From NCBI GenBank assembly GCA_963969495.1, contig OZ018321.1, positions 109,326,333-109,390,332 on the forward strand: a DNA stretch of 64,000 bases, given 5' to 3'. Within the stretch, counting starts at the first letter, position 1, and each line of letters starts with the position of its first letter. A program made the position numbers and the translations under genes. The stretch is from Ceratothoa steindachneri (Eukaryota > Arthropoda > Malacostraca > Isopoda > Cymothoidae). Below the pieces are notes generated by a model that had not been told where the DNA came from, did not search any database, and saw only the letters and a program-made list of their open reading frames with translations. Of this stretch, positions 45,629 through 56,429 are shown in pieces.

Positions 45629-45639
45629 GCTCCCCCACA
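44698..45639 (-). repeat. Gypsy 5' LTR (942 bp)
   Basis: On the minus strand it starts TGTGGGGGAGCGG and ends GGCCTGCTACA next to the PBS. A second, opposite-oriented LTR of the same family (46607-50362) aligns with it through the start, the TCTGTAGGGCCATTCTCCCA block, the GAGGCGAGT-like block and the end. An (AC)n tract expands only this copy. Confidence 0.85.
45558..45627 (+). repeat. (AC)n microsatellite within the LTR
   Basis: A 70-bp pure AC run near the LTR start. The sister LTR has only a short GTGTATGTGTGT at this point. Confidence 0.97.
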
Positions 45640-46606
45640 GTAGGGCTACGTACCTTTTATCGTATTCTGGAAGGTGGATTCAATCTACCACATCGGCCCT
45701 CTCCTGGCTCCTGGTGACCAGTGCCTTCTGCACTTCCCCTATTGAGAGCCTACTAGTCAATGCTGGGGAGATGCCACCCGCTCTATCCTGCGCACAGTGC
45801 ATTATTTGCCTGTACATGTGAGCCTGTTACCTCCCTCAGTCGTCAACACCTCTCACTGCAACCGCAGCTGATCTTGATGGTGCCTATGCCGCTGAGAGAT
45901 GGCAGTCATACCCTAAACCCAGGCTAGGAAGGCACCCCTGGTTCTGCCCAGGATGCCACCCTGGAGGTTACCACCTTTGGCTATCTCTTGCCATGCCTCT
46001 GCTCTTAAAGCTTTTACAGCGCCAGGAGTATTGCATTCAACCTTTTGGGAGCACACCTAATGTCATGCTGGAACCATGCCAGTGTATACGGATGGCTCCA
46101 AGTCCCAAGAGGGGGTCGACTTCCACGCCATATCCCCTCTGTTTGAAGTCAACGGGGCTCTGCCAGGCGGTACGTCTGTATTCATGGCTGAGCTGGTGGC
46201 AATACACCACCGGATTTTGATCTATAGCAACTCACATAGCTCCCTTAGTGTTCTTGAGTCATTAGAATCTCTGCATCCCCTGGTTCGTAATATCCATGAT
46301 TCCATGGTTTTGGGAAAGCTGGGTGGATGTCGAGATTATCTTCTGCTGGGTTCCTGGATATGTAGGAATTGTGAGGAATTAGGGTGCCAAAGAGTCTGCG
46401 ATTGGACCAGTGTTTTGCTCTTTCTCACACCGACTACATGGCAGGAATACGGGCAGCTCTCTGGGCTTTTAGGCAAAAAATATGGGAGATGGTGGAAGGG
46501 AACTTAAAGTTGCGTGCCATTATGCCGCGACTGTTCCAATGGACCTACCCCCCAATGCCGCGAAGGCTTCAGATTGCTTTTGGTTGCCTCTGAATTGGAC
46601 ACACTG
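45640..46606 (+). pseudogene. Decayed RNase H retroelement fragment between two LTRs
   Basis: Begins in the RT C-terminal region (AFCTSPIESLLVNAGEMP) and continues into the segment aligned with 38630-39500: DLDGAYAAERWQSYPKP, then MPVYTDGSKSQEG (RNase H first Asp) and FMAELVAIHH (Glu). A deletion of about 30 bases after IHH and several frameshifts break the rest. The match ends at GGACACAC, just before the right LTR. Both edges are therefore LTR insertion points. Orientation matches element E at 35528-36829, and both may be parts of one original E copy. Confidence 0.85.
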
Positions 46607-47245
46607 TGTGGGGGAGCGGTGTATGTGTGTCTGTAGGGCCATTCTCCCACCCTACTTTTCATTTATCTTTCCCTACCCCTGTGTGAGTTTGTGGGTAGAC
46701 AATTTTGTTATTTGCCGACCAATTTTTCATATTAATACAAATAATGTTAACCAATTGTTTTCCATATTCATTATATAAGTATAAATATTTATAGAATTGT
46801 GTAAAATCAGTAAAGAATATCCTAAAATTTTGTCGTATGCTCTTGAATATACACTTAAAGGTAAGATAGTTAATGGAATTTCCCCGGGTCAAATTCCCAC
46901 TTATTGGTTTCCCTTCCCTCTATGGTAAATAGATTATAAACGGGAGATATCATCTCTTCTACAGAGTGGAAGCTTGAATGGACTGCGAGAGGAGTTCTCT
47001 AGGCGAGTGCTCCGTCCAGCTCTGACAAGGAGGGCTTTTCTTACCTCGCTTGCCCACAGTGCACAAGTGATAATCCCGTACCTCTTTGTCATTCTTTTTT
47101 TTTGTCATTTTGTTGCGTGGACATTGTTTGGTCAAGTACCGATTGGTGGTTTTGTACAGATTTGTTCTCTGCGGCCGTCATTTTTTTTGTATTTTGTTTT
47201 CGGTTGGGAGAATTGTAATTTATTATAGGTTATTTATTTTGGTTT

Positions 47246-49509
47246 TAACATCAGATACAGACGTGGTTGGCAGTGTAGATGTCTTACCACCGTTACCAAG
47301 GTGCCACCACTCTCCTATCGTATTTGAGTATATTTTATGTTCATTATTACCTGATGATGTAGGAAATGGCCCCCATAGATTATGGTTTAAGGGAAACTAC
47401 ACTGCAATGAATCGAGAGTTAAATGGGTTGGATTGGGCTCTATTGTTTGGTGACCTCAACATTGATGCATGTTATGAAGTGTTTAAGCTGATTCTCATAG
47501 GGCTTATAGAGAAGTATGTACCTCTGGGAAGCTATGGTAGAACTCCAGTGTGGCTCTCTGCCCCACCTAGGTCAATGGTAAGGAAGAGGGCTTCTGCATG
47601 GAAAAATTACAAGAGTCTGAGAGAAAGGCTAGGCAGAGGGCATGAGGATGTAATATCTGCCTTGGACAGGTACCTCTCACTAAATAATGAATATACATCA
47701 TATGCCAGAGATAAACAGTGTGACTATGAGAAGTATATAGCAAGTTCCCTCAGATCCTCTCCTAAGCTCTTTCATTCATACATACGAAGGAAGAAAAAAG
47801 GCCGTCCTCCGGTGGGCCCACTAGCTATGCCATATGGAGTGGTCTCAGATGATGCAGAAATGAGCGAGGTGTTTGCAGATTACTTCAGCAGTGTCTTCGT
47901 TGGAATTGATCCGCTGTCTCCAGCTGATCATCAGGTGTTTGATGGAGTTATGGATCCCCTAACTATTTCATATGATTCTGTCATGAGGTTGCTTTTGGAA
48001 TTGGATGGGTCAAGTGCATCTGGACCTGATGGTGTTCATTCACAGGTCCTAAAGTCATGTGCTTCAGCATTGGCTTACCCTTTGTGCATCATCTTCCGTC
48101 AATCTCTCAATTCCACATATCTTCCTAGGGATTGGAAACGATCTGCAATGGTTCCAATTTTTAGTTCTGGAATAAGGCGACTCACTAAAAGTTACCGTCC
48201 TGTAAGTCTTACTTCTGTCTGTTGCAAGACAATGGAGAGGATGGCTTGTTCCCATAGTGTGGAATACCTCAAAAGTAACGGGCTGCTATCTGTGAACCAG
48301 TTTGGATTCAGGTCTGGACGCAGTACAGAGGATCAGCTACTGATTTTCTATGGGAATATAGCGAAGTGGATGGACAGGGGATTTGTAGTAGATGTGGCGT
48401 TTATGGACTTCTCAAAGGCTTTTGACCTCGTTTCACACACTTTGCTTATCAATAAACTTCATCTCTTGGGTTTTGACAATGCTCTAGTTAATTGGATTGA
48501 AAGTTTTCCGGTTGGTCGCACTATGTCTGTGTCAGTGTTGGGCAAGTTGAGCTCTGAGAGAGATGTTACTAGTGGGGTTCCACAGGGTTCAGTCCTTGGT
48601 CTGATTTTTTTTCTCATTTATGCCAATTATATTACAAAGTATGTCAACTCAGATTGGAAGGCATTTGCGGATGACTTTAAGCTATGTGTTTGCTACCCAG
48701 TTGGATCATCTGTTAATGGTAATAATGCAGCACAAGCTCTTCAAAAAGACCTAGATTCTATATGTGAAGTCAGCAAATCATGGAATCTCAGATTGAATTC
48801 ACTGAAGTGCTATGCAATGAGATTTGGCAGAGGTGCAAGTCATAATGATCCAACAATTCAATATTTTATTGATCAGCAAGCGCTTCAGTATGTTGAATCC
48901 TACAAGGATTTGGGTGTAATTGTGGACTCTTCCCTCAAATTCCATCAACATATACGACTAGTAACTGCTAAAGCTGGAGAACTGATGGGTGAATTGTTGA
49001 GATCCACAGTCTGTAGATCAAAGGAATTCATGCTATCTCTTTTTATCTCACACATCCGACCATTAGTTGATTATGGCTCTTGTCTTTGGAATGTGGGATA
49101 CCTCGGAGATATTAGAAAGCTAGAATCATTACAACGGAGGTGGACTAGAGAGATAGCAGGTTTAGAAGCCCTTGACTATGTGGCTCGCTTAAAGAGTATT
49201 GGTCTCCATTCTATACAAGGATATTTGTTATGTGTAGATATGATAAAGATCTGGAAGTCCTTTAATGCAAATGTCGATGTTGGAATAACAAATATGTTTT
49301 AAATGGCGCAAAATGTTGGAACCCGTGGTCACTCGCTCAAGATGTCTAACCCAATCTGCAGAAGTGAAGTATTGAGAAGGTCATTTGCAGTGCGGCGAGT
49401 TACATTGTGGAATTCACTTCCACCTAATGTTGTTGGGACCACTTCCATCAGTACATTCAAGAGACTCCTGGAAGGGTTTCTGGGTGATAGATTGTTTGAG
49501 ATTTCATGA
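47246..49509 (+). pseudogene. CR1-L reverse transcriptase, one in-frame stop
   Basis: The frame begins at the last endonuclease motifs (VLTSDTDVVG, then PRCHHSPIVFEYI) and is open for 685 codons, broken only by TAA at 49300-49302. It continues in the same frame from ATG 49303 to TGA at 49507-49509. RT motifs are GSSASGPDGVHSQ, SYRPVSLTSVCCK, FMDFSKAFDLVSH, SGVPQGSVLGLIFF and AFADDFKLCV. The C-terminus reads RPLVDYGSCLWN and LWNSLPPNVVG. The open frame also runs back into LTR DNA to 47086, but without an ATG; the first in-frame ATG is 47407. The RT is probably catalytically complete, while the endonuclease is missing. Confidence 0.9.
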
Positions 49510-49547
49510 TGAGGTTGTGTAGTGGAAGTTAGTAATTAAGGGTATGT

Positions 49548-49853
49548 CCTAATTAATTAGTCAATTTTTAAATTTTTTAGTTGTTTCTTTTTGGCCTAGT
49601 TTTTTGCTTTTCATTATTTTTTGTGGTTTTTCTGTGTTTTTTGTTTTTACTTTGGATATGTTTTTATGTTCTGTTGTGTGTCTTTTGCTGGTTTCTTCTT
49701 CCTAATTAGTTAGTCAATTTTTATTTTTTAGTTGTTTCTTTTTGCCTTTGTTTTTGCTTTTTATTGGTTTTTCTATATACACTTTGTATTTGCTTTTACT
49801 CTGGATAGGTTTTTATGTTCTGTTGTGTCGTTTGCTTGTTTCTTCTTCCTATT
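49548..49853 (+). repeat. Two 153-bp tandem repeats in the CR1-L 3'UTR
   Basis: TAATTA(A/G)TTAGTCAATTTTT recurs with an offset of 153 bases, followed by the same T-rich TTTTTAGTTGTTTCTTTTTG and TTCTGTTGTGT motifs in both units. Confidence 0.85.
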
Positions 49854-50517
49854 GTTAGCAGTATGTTTTATTTAGAAGCAGTGTTCTTGGTTTTTGTATT
49901 TTGATTCTTTTTATTTTTAATGATAGTCTTAGTATTAAGAGGATGTCCTTATTTTGTTGTATGGGTGTTTTCTAGATGGGCTTAGTAGTTGTGTTGTGTT
50001 ATTTTCAGTTTTTTTTTATCTTGTTTAGATTGTATTATTATGATGTATAATCTAGATATTCCCTGCGCATCATTCCATTGTGTCATGTTTCTTTTTATTG
50101 TTGTTCTACCATGGCCAGTGGTCGAGTGGCACAGTGGCGCACGGGAGTGTAGTGCCTCCGAGTCCCTGATGCATAATCCCTATGCCTAAAGGGGTGCAGC
50201 TCAGGAGGCTTCACAGGTGAGAATCACAGGTGAGAACCTGTGTTTATTTTTCTTGTAAATTTAAATTGTAATTGTATTTGTAATTTTCTTGTAAAGTAAA
50301 GGACTGTATATCAAATTGTATCAATTCATCCTCGGGGTTAGTGTTGCCTTTGGCCCGCTACAACTCAATGCCAAAGAACATCCTTCTTCTGCTTTGCTTT
50401 TATTGGGATGTACATATTGACAAAATTAATTAATATCTGAGATAGGTAAATTCCAAGTCCCACTCATACAGATTGAGATGTTCATTAATCAACCGATAGT
50501 TGCCTCTTGATCAATCT

Positions 50518-51195
50518 CTAGTGTATTGCAGAGACAGATGTAGGCAATAATGTTTGAAATACATAAGAAAATTTTATAAGGCCATGGTGGCAATGAGGGA
50601 AGGGTGGGTAACACTGAATATGAGTAATCCTATCTGGATCAGAAGTAAGTACTAGATCAAGTATATTGCCCGAGAGAAGGAAATTTGGTTCTAAGACATG
50701 TTGATGAAGCCCTAAGGACATAAAAAGGTTGTAAAATAAAGCATCATGAGGAGTGATGTTAAGGTCAGGTTCAGGAAGATTCCAGGATATAGAGGGAAGG
50801 TTGAAGTCCCCAACTATAATGAGCTCCTTCCCAAGACTGAACTCGAGCAAGTAATCGATGAGTGTGGTGTTATCCATGATGGAGTTGGATAGGGGTCTGT
50901 ATACTACAACAATATGTTCATCAATTGTAGCGAGAAAAATAGCGAGGGTATTTGTTCTATTGTACTGCAATGAATAGCTTTAATTGAGTTATGTATATAT
51001 AAACAGACCGCATGTTTAGGTCTCTAAGAGACAAAATAATTTCTTATAATATAATAATTAGAAATATTGACAACATCTGAGATATTACAGCTCAACCAAG
51101 ATTCCGTAATAGGAAATATATGTAAGTCATGCTCTAAACAGAAGTTATTAACATAATAAGTTTTATTAGAAGGATGAAGAGCAGGTGGCTTGATT
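50518..51195 (-). pseudogene. CR1-L endonuclease fragment
   Basis: The 150-codon frame (50518-50970) contains VVVYRPLSNS, IIVGDFNLPSISW, GNILDLVLTSDPDR and PHCHHGLIKFSYVF, an APE-type endonuclease core. Further right, to about 51195, weaker pieces of the first motifs appear (NISNYYIIRNYFVS) between stops. The usual SDH motif reads CHH, as in the CR1-L copy at 47245. RT is absent. Confidence 0.8.
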
Positions 51196-51224
51196 TAGTT
51201 TTGGAGAAACAGGCGTAGTGTTGA

Positions 51225-52690
51225 ATACCGTTAATGTGAACAGGAAAATAATTAAAGGGCTTATGTTGGAGTTAAATACTAGTAAGTCATCTGGCCCAGA
51301 CAACATTCATTCTAGGTTACTCAAAGAAGGTGTAGACAATATTGCAGTAGCTCTTGAGAAGATATATACTAGAGTTTGGAGAAATACCTAATGATTGGAA
51401 ATTAGCGAATGTAGTATCAATTTTTAAAAAGGGAAGTAAAGAAGACCCGAATAACTTTAGACTGGTAAGCTTAACTTCTATCGTTTGTAAAATTCTTGAG
51501 AAGATAGTTAAGAAGGGGATTTTTAGCCATTTTTAGTGTGGTAGGTTAATAAATAATGCTCAGTATGGGTTTAGAAGAGGTAGATCGTGTTTAACAAATT
51601 TACTGGATTTTATGGATTAATTTTACTAAACAATTAGATAAGGGAGAGAATGTTGATGTAATTTACTTAGATTTTAGCAAAGCTTTTGATAAGGTTCCAC
51701 ATAGATTAGTTCACAAATTAAAAAGGTATGGGATATGTGGTAGAGTTTTGAATTGGATAACTGAATGGCTGAAAGACAGGAGACACTGAGTTGTGTTGAA
51801 TGGGGTGAGGTTACAGTTGAGGGACGTTATCAGTGGCATATCTCAGGGATCCGTTCAAGGCCTTTTATTATTCATAGTTTATATAAATGATCTTGGGATC
51901 ATTTTTGCTGATGACACTAAATTGGCAGCTGTAATCAAAGAAGTTGAGGGTAGCTTCGAAGTGCAGAGTGACTTAAGTTATTAGCTTGGGCTCAGAAGTG
52001 GCAGATGACTTTTAACCTTAAAAAAATGCAAAGTTCTTAACATGGGAAGGAAAAATAGGGAATTTAGCTATGAAATGGATGGGCATTGGCTGAATTCATT
52101 TGAGGATGAGAAGGACTTAGGTGTAGTATTAGATAGGTCACTAAGTTTTCTAAGCAGTGTATTGAGGCAAAAAATAGAGCAAAAAGGGTGCTAGGATACA
52201 TTAACAGGAATGTTAGCTACAAGAGTAAAGAGGTTATCCTTAAACTCTACAACTCATATGTTAGGCCACATTTAGAGTATTGTATACAAGCATGGTCACC
52301 ACATTTTAGACATGACATCAACATGCTAGAGTCAGTACAAAGGAGGGCAACAAAAATAATACCTTCCTTGAATCACATTGAATATGAAGATAGACTGAAG
52401 GTACTAAATATCTTATCATTTGAGAGATGTGTGAGGGGAGATATGATTAGGCTTTTTAAAATGTGTTCTGGAATGGATAAGTTGGATTTTAGCAAGTTAT
52501 TTGAGTTGGAAGGTAGTAATAGGACTAGGGGTCACCACTTAAAAATTAAAAAACAGAAGTGCAAATGTTGGATGTTAGAAATTATTTTTTCACCAATAGA
52601 GTGGTAGATTACTGGAATAGTTTGCCATCTATGATGGTAGACTGTCCAAACTTGAATGTATTCAAATGCAGATTAGATGATTATATGGGG
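51225..52690 (+). pseudogene. CR1-T reverse transcriptase, decayed
   Basis: Motifs in order: NTSKSSGPDNIHS, FGEIPNDWKLANVVSIFKKG, NNFRLVSLTSIVCK, YGFRRGRSCLTNLLDF, YLDFSKAFDKVPH, SGISQGSVQGLLLF and FADDTKLAAV. Thumb and C-terminal parts follow (RPHLEYCIQAWSP, RATKIIPSL, TRGHHLKIKK). Frameshifts lie near 51370, 51640 and 52000-52190, and stops near 51536 and 51787. A few residues are missing between YINDL and FADD. Confidence 0.85.
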
Positions 52691-52995
52691 AGGGAGGGTT
52701 AACTTTGGGGGGTATTCTGGACTGATTCCTGCGGATGTAGTTTTTTATTATTGTATATTACGATTGATTTTGATGAGTCTTGATGATGATGCTTTTTGTT
52801 TTTGACACATTCCTGTGATGTTTTGAATTGTAGATGCATGATCTGACACAATCCTATGGATTGTTTAAATTATATATTGTAGATGCATGATCTGACACAA
52901 TCCTATGGATGCATTTTGTGGATGGGTTTTGACAAATGCGGATGACCTTTGATAGGCCATTGTGGCTTTTTTCATCCATGAAATTATGTTATGTT
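51225..52995 (+). mobile_element. CR1-T copy c with RT
   Basis: The longest CR1-T copy, on the plus strand, running from the pre-RT linker to the 3' tail TTATGTTATGTT near 52985. It lacks the endonuclease. It is the reference for the deletions seen in copies a, b and d. Confidence 0.86.
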
Positions 52996-53049
52996 ATGTT
53001 TATTCAGACAACCCCAAGTTTCTGAATATTTGTCTTTGATTCAATAATT

Positions 53050-53480
53050 ATATACACTCTGTCTTATCTTCATTTAACTTTAACTGCTTAGACCTCATCC
53101 ACTTCTTAATGTCTGTCATTATCCTTCCCAGATTTTCCTTAGTGTTCAAAATATTACATATAGAAAAATACTTATTAGGTCAGCCCATAATAATCTGCAG
53201 TGAAATGAGTACAGATCCAGTCTTTGGAGTCTGTCACTGTAAGAGAGTTGAGCCATACCATTTATTTGTCTCATCCAAGATCTCTGCACTGACTCTAGCA
53301 ACCTTTTATCCCCAGCAAAATTAGTGTTCCATACACACGAGGCATACTCTAGTATAGGTTTAATGTGAGTTTTTTAGAGGGATCTGCAAAAGGTGCTTCT
53401 TAATAAGTTGCCAGAAAGTGCTGAGGCCTTGTTTACTGTTGCCCTAATGTGTGAGGAAAATATGCTAAAAATGACTGGCA
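53050..53480 (-). pseudogene. CR1-L-like ORF2 C-terminal fragment
   Basis: The minus strand reads IRATVNKASALSGNLLRSTF, then after a stop KPILEYASCVWNTNFAGDKR and LLESVQRSWMRQI, then LYSFHCRLLWADLI. This is the thumb and post-RT segment as in the CR1-L at 47245. RT motifs are absent. Confidence 0.72.
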
Positions 53481-53511
53481 TGCTGAGGAACATGGCAATT
53501 AAACAAGTATA

Positions 53512-54326
53512 AAATGATAAGAGGACTGTGGAAAGGGATAACGTCCCAAGAAGCCTGTATGGGTATGAAGTCTGTAAAGTGACAAAGTCAGAATTGGAGA
53601 GAATGGAAAAGATCCAAAACAAAGTGGCAAGAATAGCACTAGGGGCCAATCCCTATGTAGCAGTAGATGCACTGAGTGGAGAAATGGGCTGGGGTAGGTA
53701 TGAAGAGAGGGTGGCAAGGATGAAAGCAAACTATAAGTTGAGACTGCAAGGGATGGGAATAGAAATTTGGGCAGGCTATGTATATGCTGTCTACAATAGG
53801 AGTGGCACAAAGAGGTAATGAGAGTGGATATGAGGTATGAATTAGAAGCAATCTGTATAGAGGACAGAGCAAAAGGAAAACTGAAGCAAAAAATATTAGA
53901 TGCAGGAGAAAGGTTCTGGAGAAGAGGAATAAATGGCAAGAGAAGTCTGAATGTATACAGAGGCAAAAGGGAGCCTTGCATTGAGAATATGTATGATGGG
54001 AGTTTTGCAAGCCAGCTACTATTTAAGGCACGGACTGGATCTTTGGAGGTGAAGGGGCAGACATACAGATGGAATGGTGGAGGGGGCAGAGAGAATCTAT
54101 AGAACATTTGATTGTGGAGTGTGTGGGCCACAGTTTCAAGAAGGAGAAATTGAAAGAAGAATTGGTGATGGAGCTGGGAAGAGAAAAGTGGGAGGAGGTG
54201 GAGAGAAGGGAGGATTATGGACCGAGTGTGGAAAAAAAAGATATAGATGATAAAAGAATAAGAATTGTAAGAGCAACAAAGAAATTTTTGCAGTGCGTGT
54301 GGAAGAAGAGAAATGAACAAGGCTAA
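53512..54326 (+). pseudogene. Non-LTR ORF2 C-terminal fragment, clade uncertain
   Basis: Three overlapping frames form one C-terminal region: VPRSLYGYEVCKVTKSELER, then QNKVARIALGANPYVAVDAL and GEMGWGRYEERVARMK (53528-53818), a second frame at 53818-54102, and ESIEHLIVECVGH (54069-54326). The last looks like a His-x-Cys end of the C-terminal zinc motif. The RT core is not here. The motif style (SLYG then a QNKVAR helix) is that of a non-CR1 clade that I cannot name with confidence. Confidence 0.7.
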
Positions 54327-54339
54327 TAAATTATTTCTT

Positions 54340-54930
54340 CTCTCCACAGAAAATAAATGCCATATCCCGATTCAAAGGGTGGCTCAACAACCTGAACCTT
54401 TTACTGGGGGACTCTTTGAGCTTTTCTAGATTGAATTTACACTTATGATTCCATGAGATAATCCCTCAGCTTCTGCTATTTAATCAATGTTTAAAAGAAT
54501 AAACATTTGATTGCAAGGTCATTGCGTCTTATTTTAGATTAATTTTCCTCATGTCAGCACCGCAGAATGATAAAGGTACGTTTTGTAGTAATACATTTAC
54601 ACTAGCTGCCTTGTATTGGCTATTGGTTAGCTTTTTGCAGACTCCTTTTCTTATGTTCTTATTGGTATGATTAATTAATTTTCTTCAGATATCATGTTTA
54701 AGCCAACTTAGAAAATTATAAGTAATCTTTCAGCTTAGTTACTCAGGTGCTTTTTGGGTAAACCTTACAATCCGTCTCCTGGTTGCTTCCCCACTCGCAA
54801 GTCTCCTTGTTCCCTAAAATTGAATTTTCCTTGTGACTCGCATCTGGTGGTGGTGCTTCACTACTGGTTTAGTGAATGTGTGGAATTGATCCCTTTTCAG
54901 CGGGATTCCACTTTCTTTTAGTTTTCTCTC
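54340..54930. other. No recognisable gene
   Basis: AT-rich DNA. A splice-acceptor-like string TTCTTCTCTCCACAG near 54336-54350 has no coding exon after it. Confidence 0.5.
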
Positions 54931-56076
54931 TCTTTTATTAACTGGTTTCGGTGCATATACATTTTATGCAAATCTTCCTTTTTCCTTTCAATTTCATCAT
55001 TATCAAACAAGTATCTCCCTATGATACTCTCTTACTGCTGTATGTGCAGCTTCTGCAGAGTTATTGACTGTTTCATTTCTTGTGTCACCACTCCTCAGTG
55101 CAGCAAGAAGTGATGCAGGTCATCATCCCCCGCCCCACACAATGAGCACACTGTCTCCTCTGCCTCCCACCTTCTCTGCATCCTCATCTTCATTGTGTTA
55201 GACCTTGTTTCCAACCAGGTGACTGATGAGCTTTCATTTCTATACCATTTCACTTCCTTTATTTCATTCTTCTATTGTTTGTAGAGTCTCACACTTCTCT
55301 TTCCTTCCAACTCCATTCTCCATTCATTTGTATCATACTGTTTGACTTTTTGTAATAATTTTCTTATCCTTGGTACTCTCTTCAGTAAATTTCACTTCCA
55401 TCTCTCTACATGCTTCTCTTACTTGATTTGTCCATCTAATATATTTCACTAAGGATCACATTTATTTCTCCTTTTATGTGTCTTAGATAGTTTAATTTGG
55501 CTTTAATTCTGTTTTTCATCAGTGATGTTCCTATTGCACCTCTTAGAACACCGTTTGGTATGTGGTTTCTTGCTTTAAGTATTTTCTTCCAAACTCCATT
55601 TTCAATCATTTATATTTTATTAATTTCTTTCACTGTTAGATTTATTACACAAATCCCATACAACACTGATGGTAGCACCACATTTTTCCAGTACGTTTTT
55701 CCAATTAATAGACGATTTACGGCTTTCTCCACTACACCATAGGTTACATTTGTAAGTACTTGTGCTTTTTTATCATTTCCTTCTTATGCATTTGAAAAAA
55801 TCTTCTTTGTTTGTTATTTGGAAGCACAAATACTTCATGTTTTCAATCACTTTGATGTTTTATATTTTTTCAATTTCTTCTCAATTATGCCACTTTTCTT
55901 TTATTCAGTTTTACACCATATTGTTTACTTATTTCCATTACTGTTTTGATGTTGTTCTTGATATCCACTTCACTTTCTGCCATAGTCAATCCATCATCTG
56001 CGAAGAACAGCAAAGAGCAGTGTTCACAGCAGGGGTGCGTGGGTGTGACTGACTGAGTGGCTTCTTCTGCAGCCAT
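54930..56076 (-). pseudogene. Non-LTR RT fragment with C-terminal zinc motif
   Basis: Reading right to left: LLFFADDGLTMAESE with KQYGVKLNKRK (RT catalytic motif and the following helix, 55885-56020), then NVVLPSVLYGICVI (about 55640-55690), VLRGAIGTSLMKNR (about 55530), and CSLCGAGDDDLHHFLLH near 55110-55160. The order matches the fragment at 53512-54326, so both probably belong to one clade. Stops and frameshifts are frequent. Confidence 0.72.
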
Positions 56077-56084
56077 TTGTTTGT

Positions 56085-56180
56085 GTTTGAATTACTCGCC
56101 ATGTTTGAATTGGAGGACAAAATTTGTTCGTTAAATGTGTTTGAATTGGAAGGCATTTGAATCATGAGGTACCACTGTAC
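56085..56180 (-). mobile_element. Possible Tigger/pogo-like terminus
   Basis: The minus strand starts CAGTGGTACCTCATGATTC next to a TA, followed by AATTCAAACA-type repeats. CAGTGGTACCTC-like starts with TA targets occur in pogo/Tigger elements. No opposite end or transposase was found. Confidence 0.35.
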
Positions 56181-56429
56181 TCCTACTTCTACTAGTCTTG
56201 CAGCTGCCACCCCTACAGTTCCTCTTGTTGCTCAAGTAAACTCTTTTAATACCTTTGTCCCGATTAAGTTGTCCATGGACCAGAAACATATGTAATGCCC
56301 TTACAAGGCAGAAAACTTCTGCATGGAGACACTAAAAACATGTTGGGTCTTTGCTTGGTCAAAATTCCCCTCGAGCAGTACATGCCTGGCTACAGTTTAG
56401 AGATGCTAACATATCATATAAAGATAATG

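Larger units (their letters stand above)
36830..45639 (-). mobile_element. Ty3/Gypsy LTR retrotransposon with extra pol domains
   Basis: Read right to left: 5' LTR (45639-44698), PBS (44695-44677), gag, protease, RT, RNase H, OTU-like region, second retropepsin-like domain, integrase with GPY/F-type end (stop 36926). A later non-LTR insertion (38622-40008) adds 1.4 kb. The 3' LTR is not recognisable at the left; only TGTAGC at about 36829 recalls the LTR end. RT-RNase H followed by integrase is the Ty3/Gypsy order. Scattered in-frame stops and a few frameshifts show the copy is inactive but not ancient. Confidence 0.92.
47245..50226 (+). mobile_element. CR1-L element inserted in the Gypsy LTR
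   Basis: 5'-truncated within the endonuclease, in the same orientation as the LTR. It carries a nearly open RT gene and a long T-rich 3' region. The stretch around 50105-50220 has a TGGCACAGTGG A-box-like string and may be unrelated inserted DNA. Confidence 0.82.
46607..50362 (+). repeat. Gypsy LTR, plus orientation, split by a CR1
   Basis: Starts TGTGGGGGAGCGGTG and ends TTGGCCCGCTACA. LTR sequence is 46607-47244 and about 50227-50362; the rest is an inserted CR1-L. No PBS follows 50362 and no gag, so this is a solo LTR or the 3' LTR of a lost copy. No clear 5-bp duplication was found. Confidence 0.82.

Noticed and set aside
45490..46700. Fold-back transposon carrying an RNase H gene
   Set aside because: The inverted arms are the starts of two opposite Gypsy LTRs, which explains the palindrome without a new element type.
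47086..47245. LTR-derived N-terminal extension of the CR1-L protein
   Set aside because: The frame is open but starts at TTG and contains no ATG before 47407, so a real fusion protein is not supported.
50105..50215. TGGCACAGTGG A-box-like segment as a tRNA or SINE
   Set aside because: No matching B box within 30-60 bases and no convincing stems.
53499..54347. 282-codon minus-strand frame
   Set aside because: Antisense to the plus-strand non-LTR C-terminal fragment that has recognisable motifs; the frame is Leu/Phe/Ser-rich without a domain.
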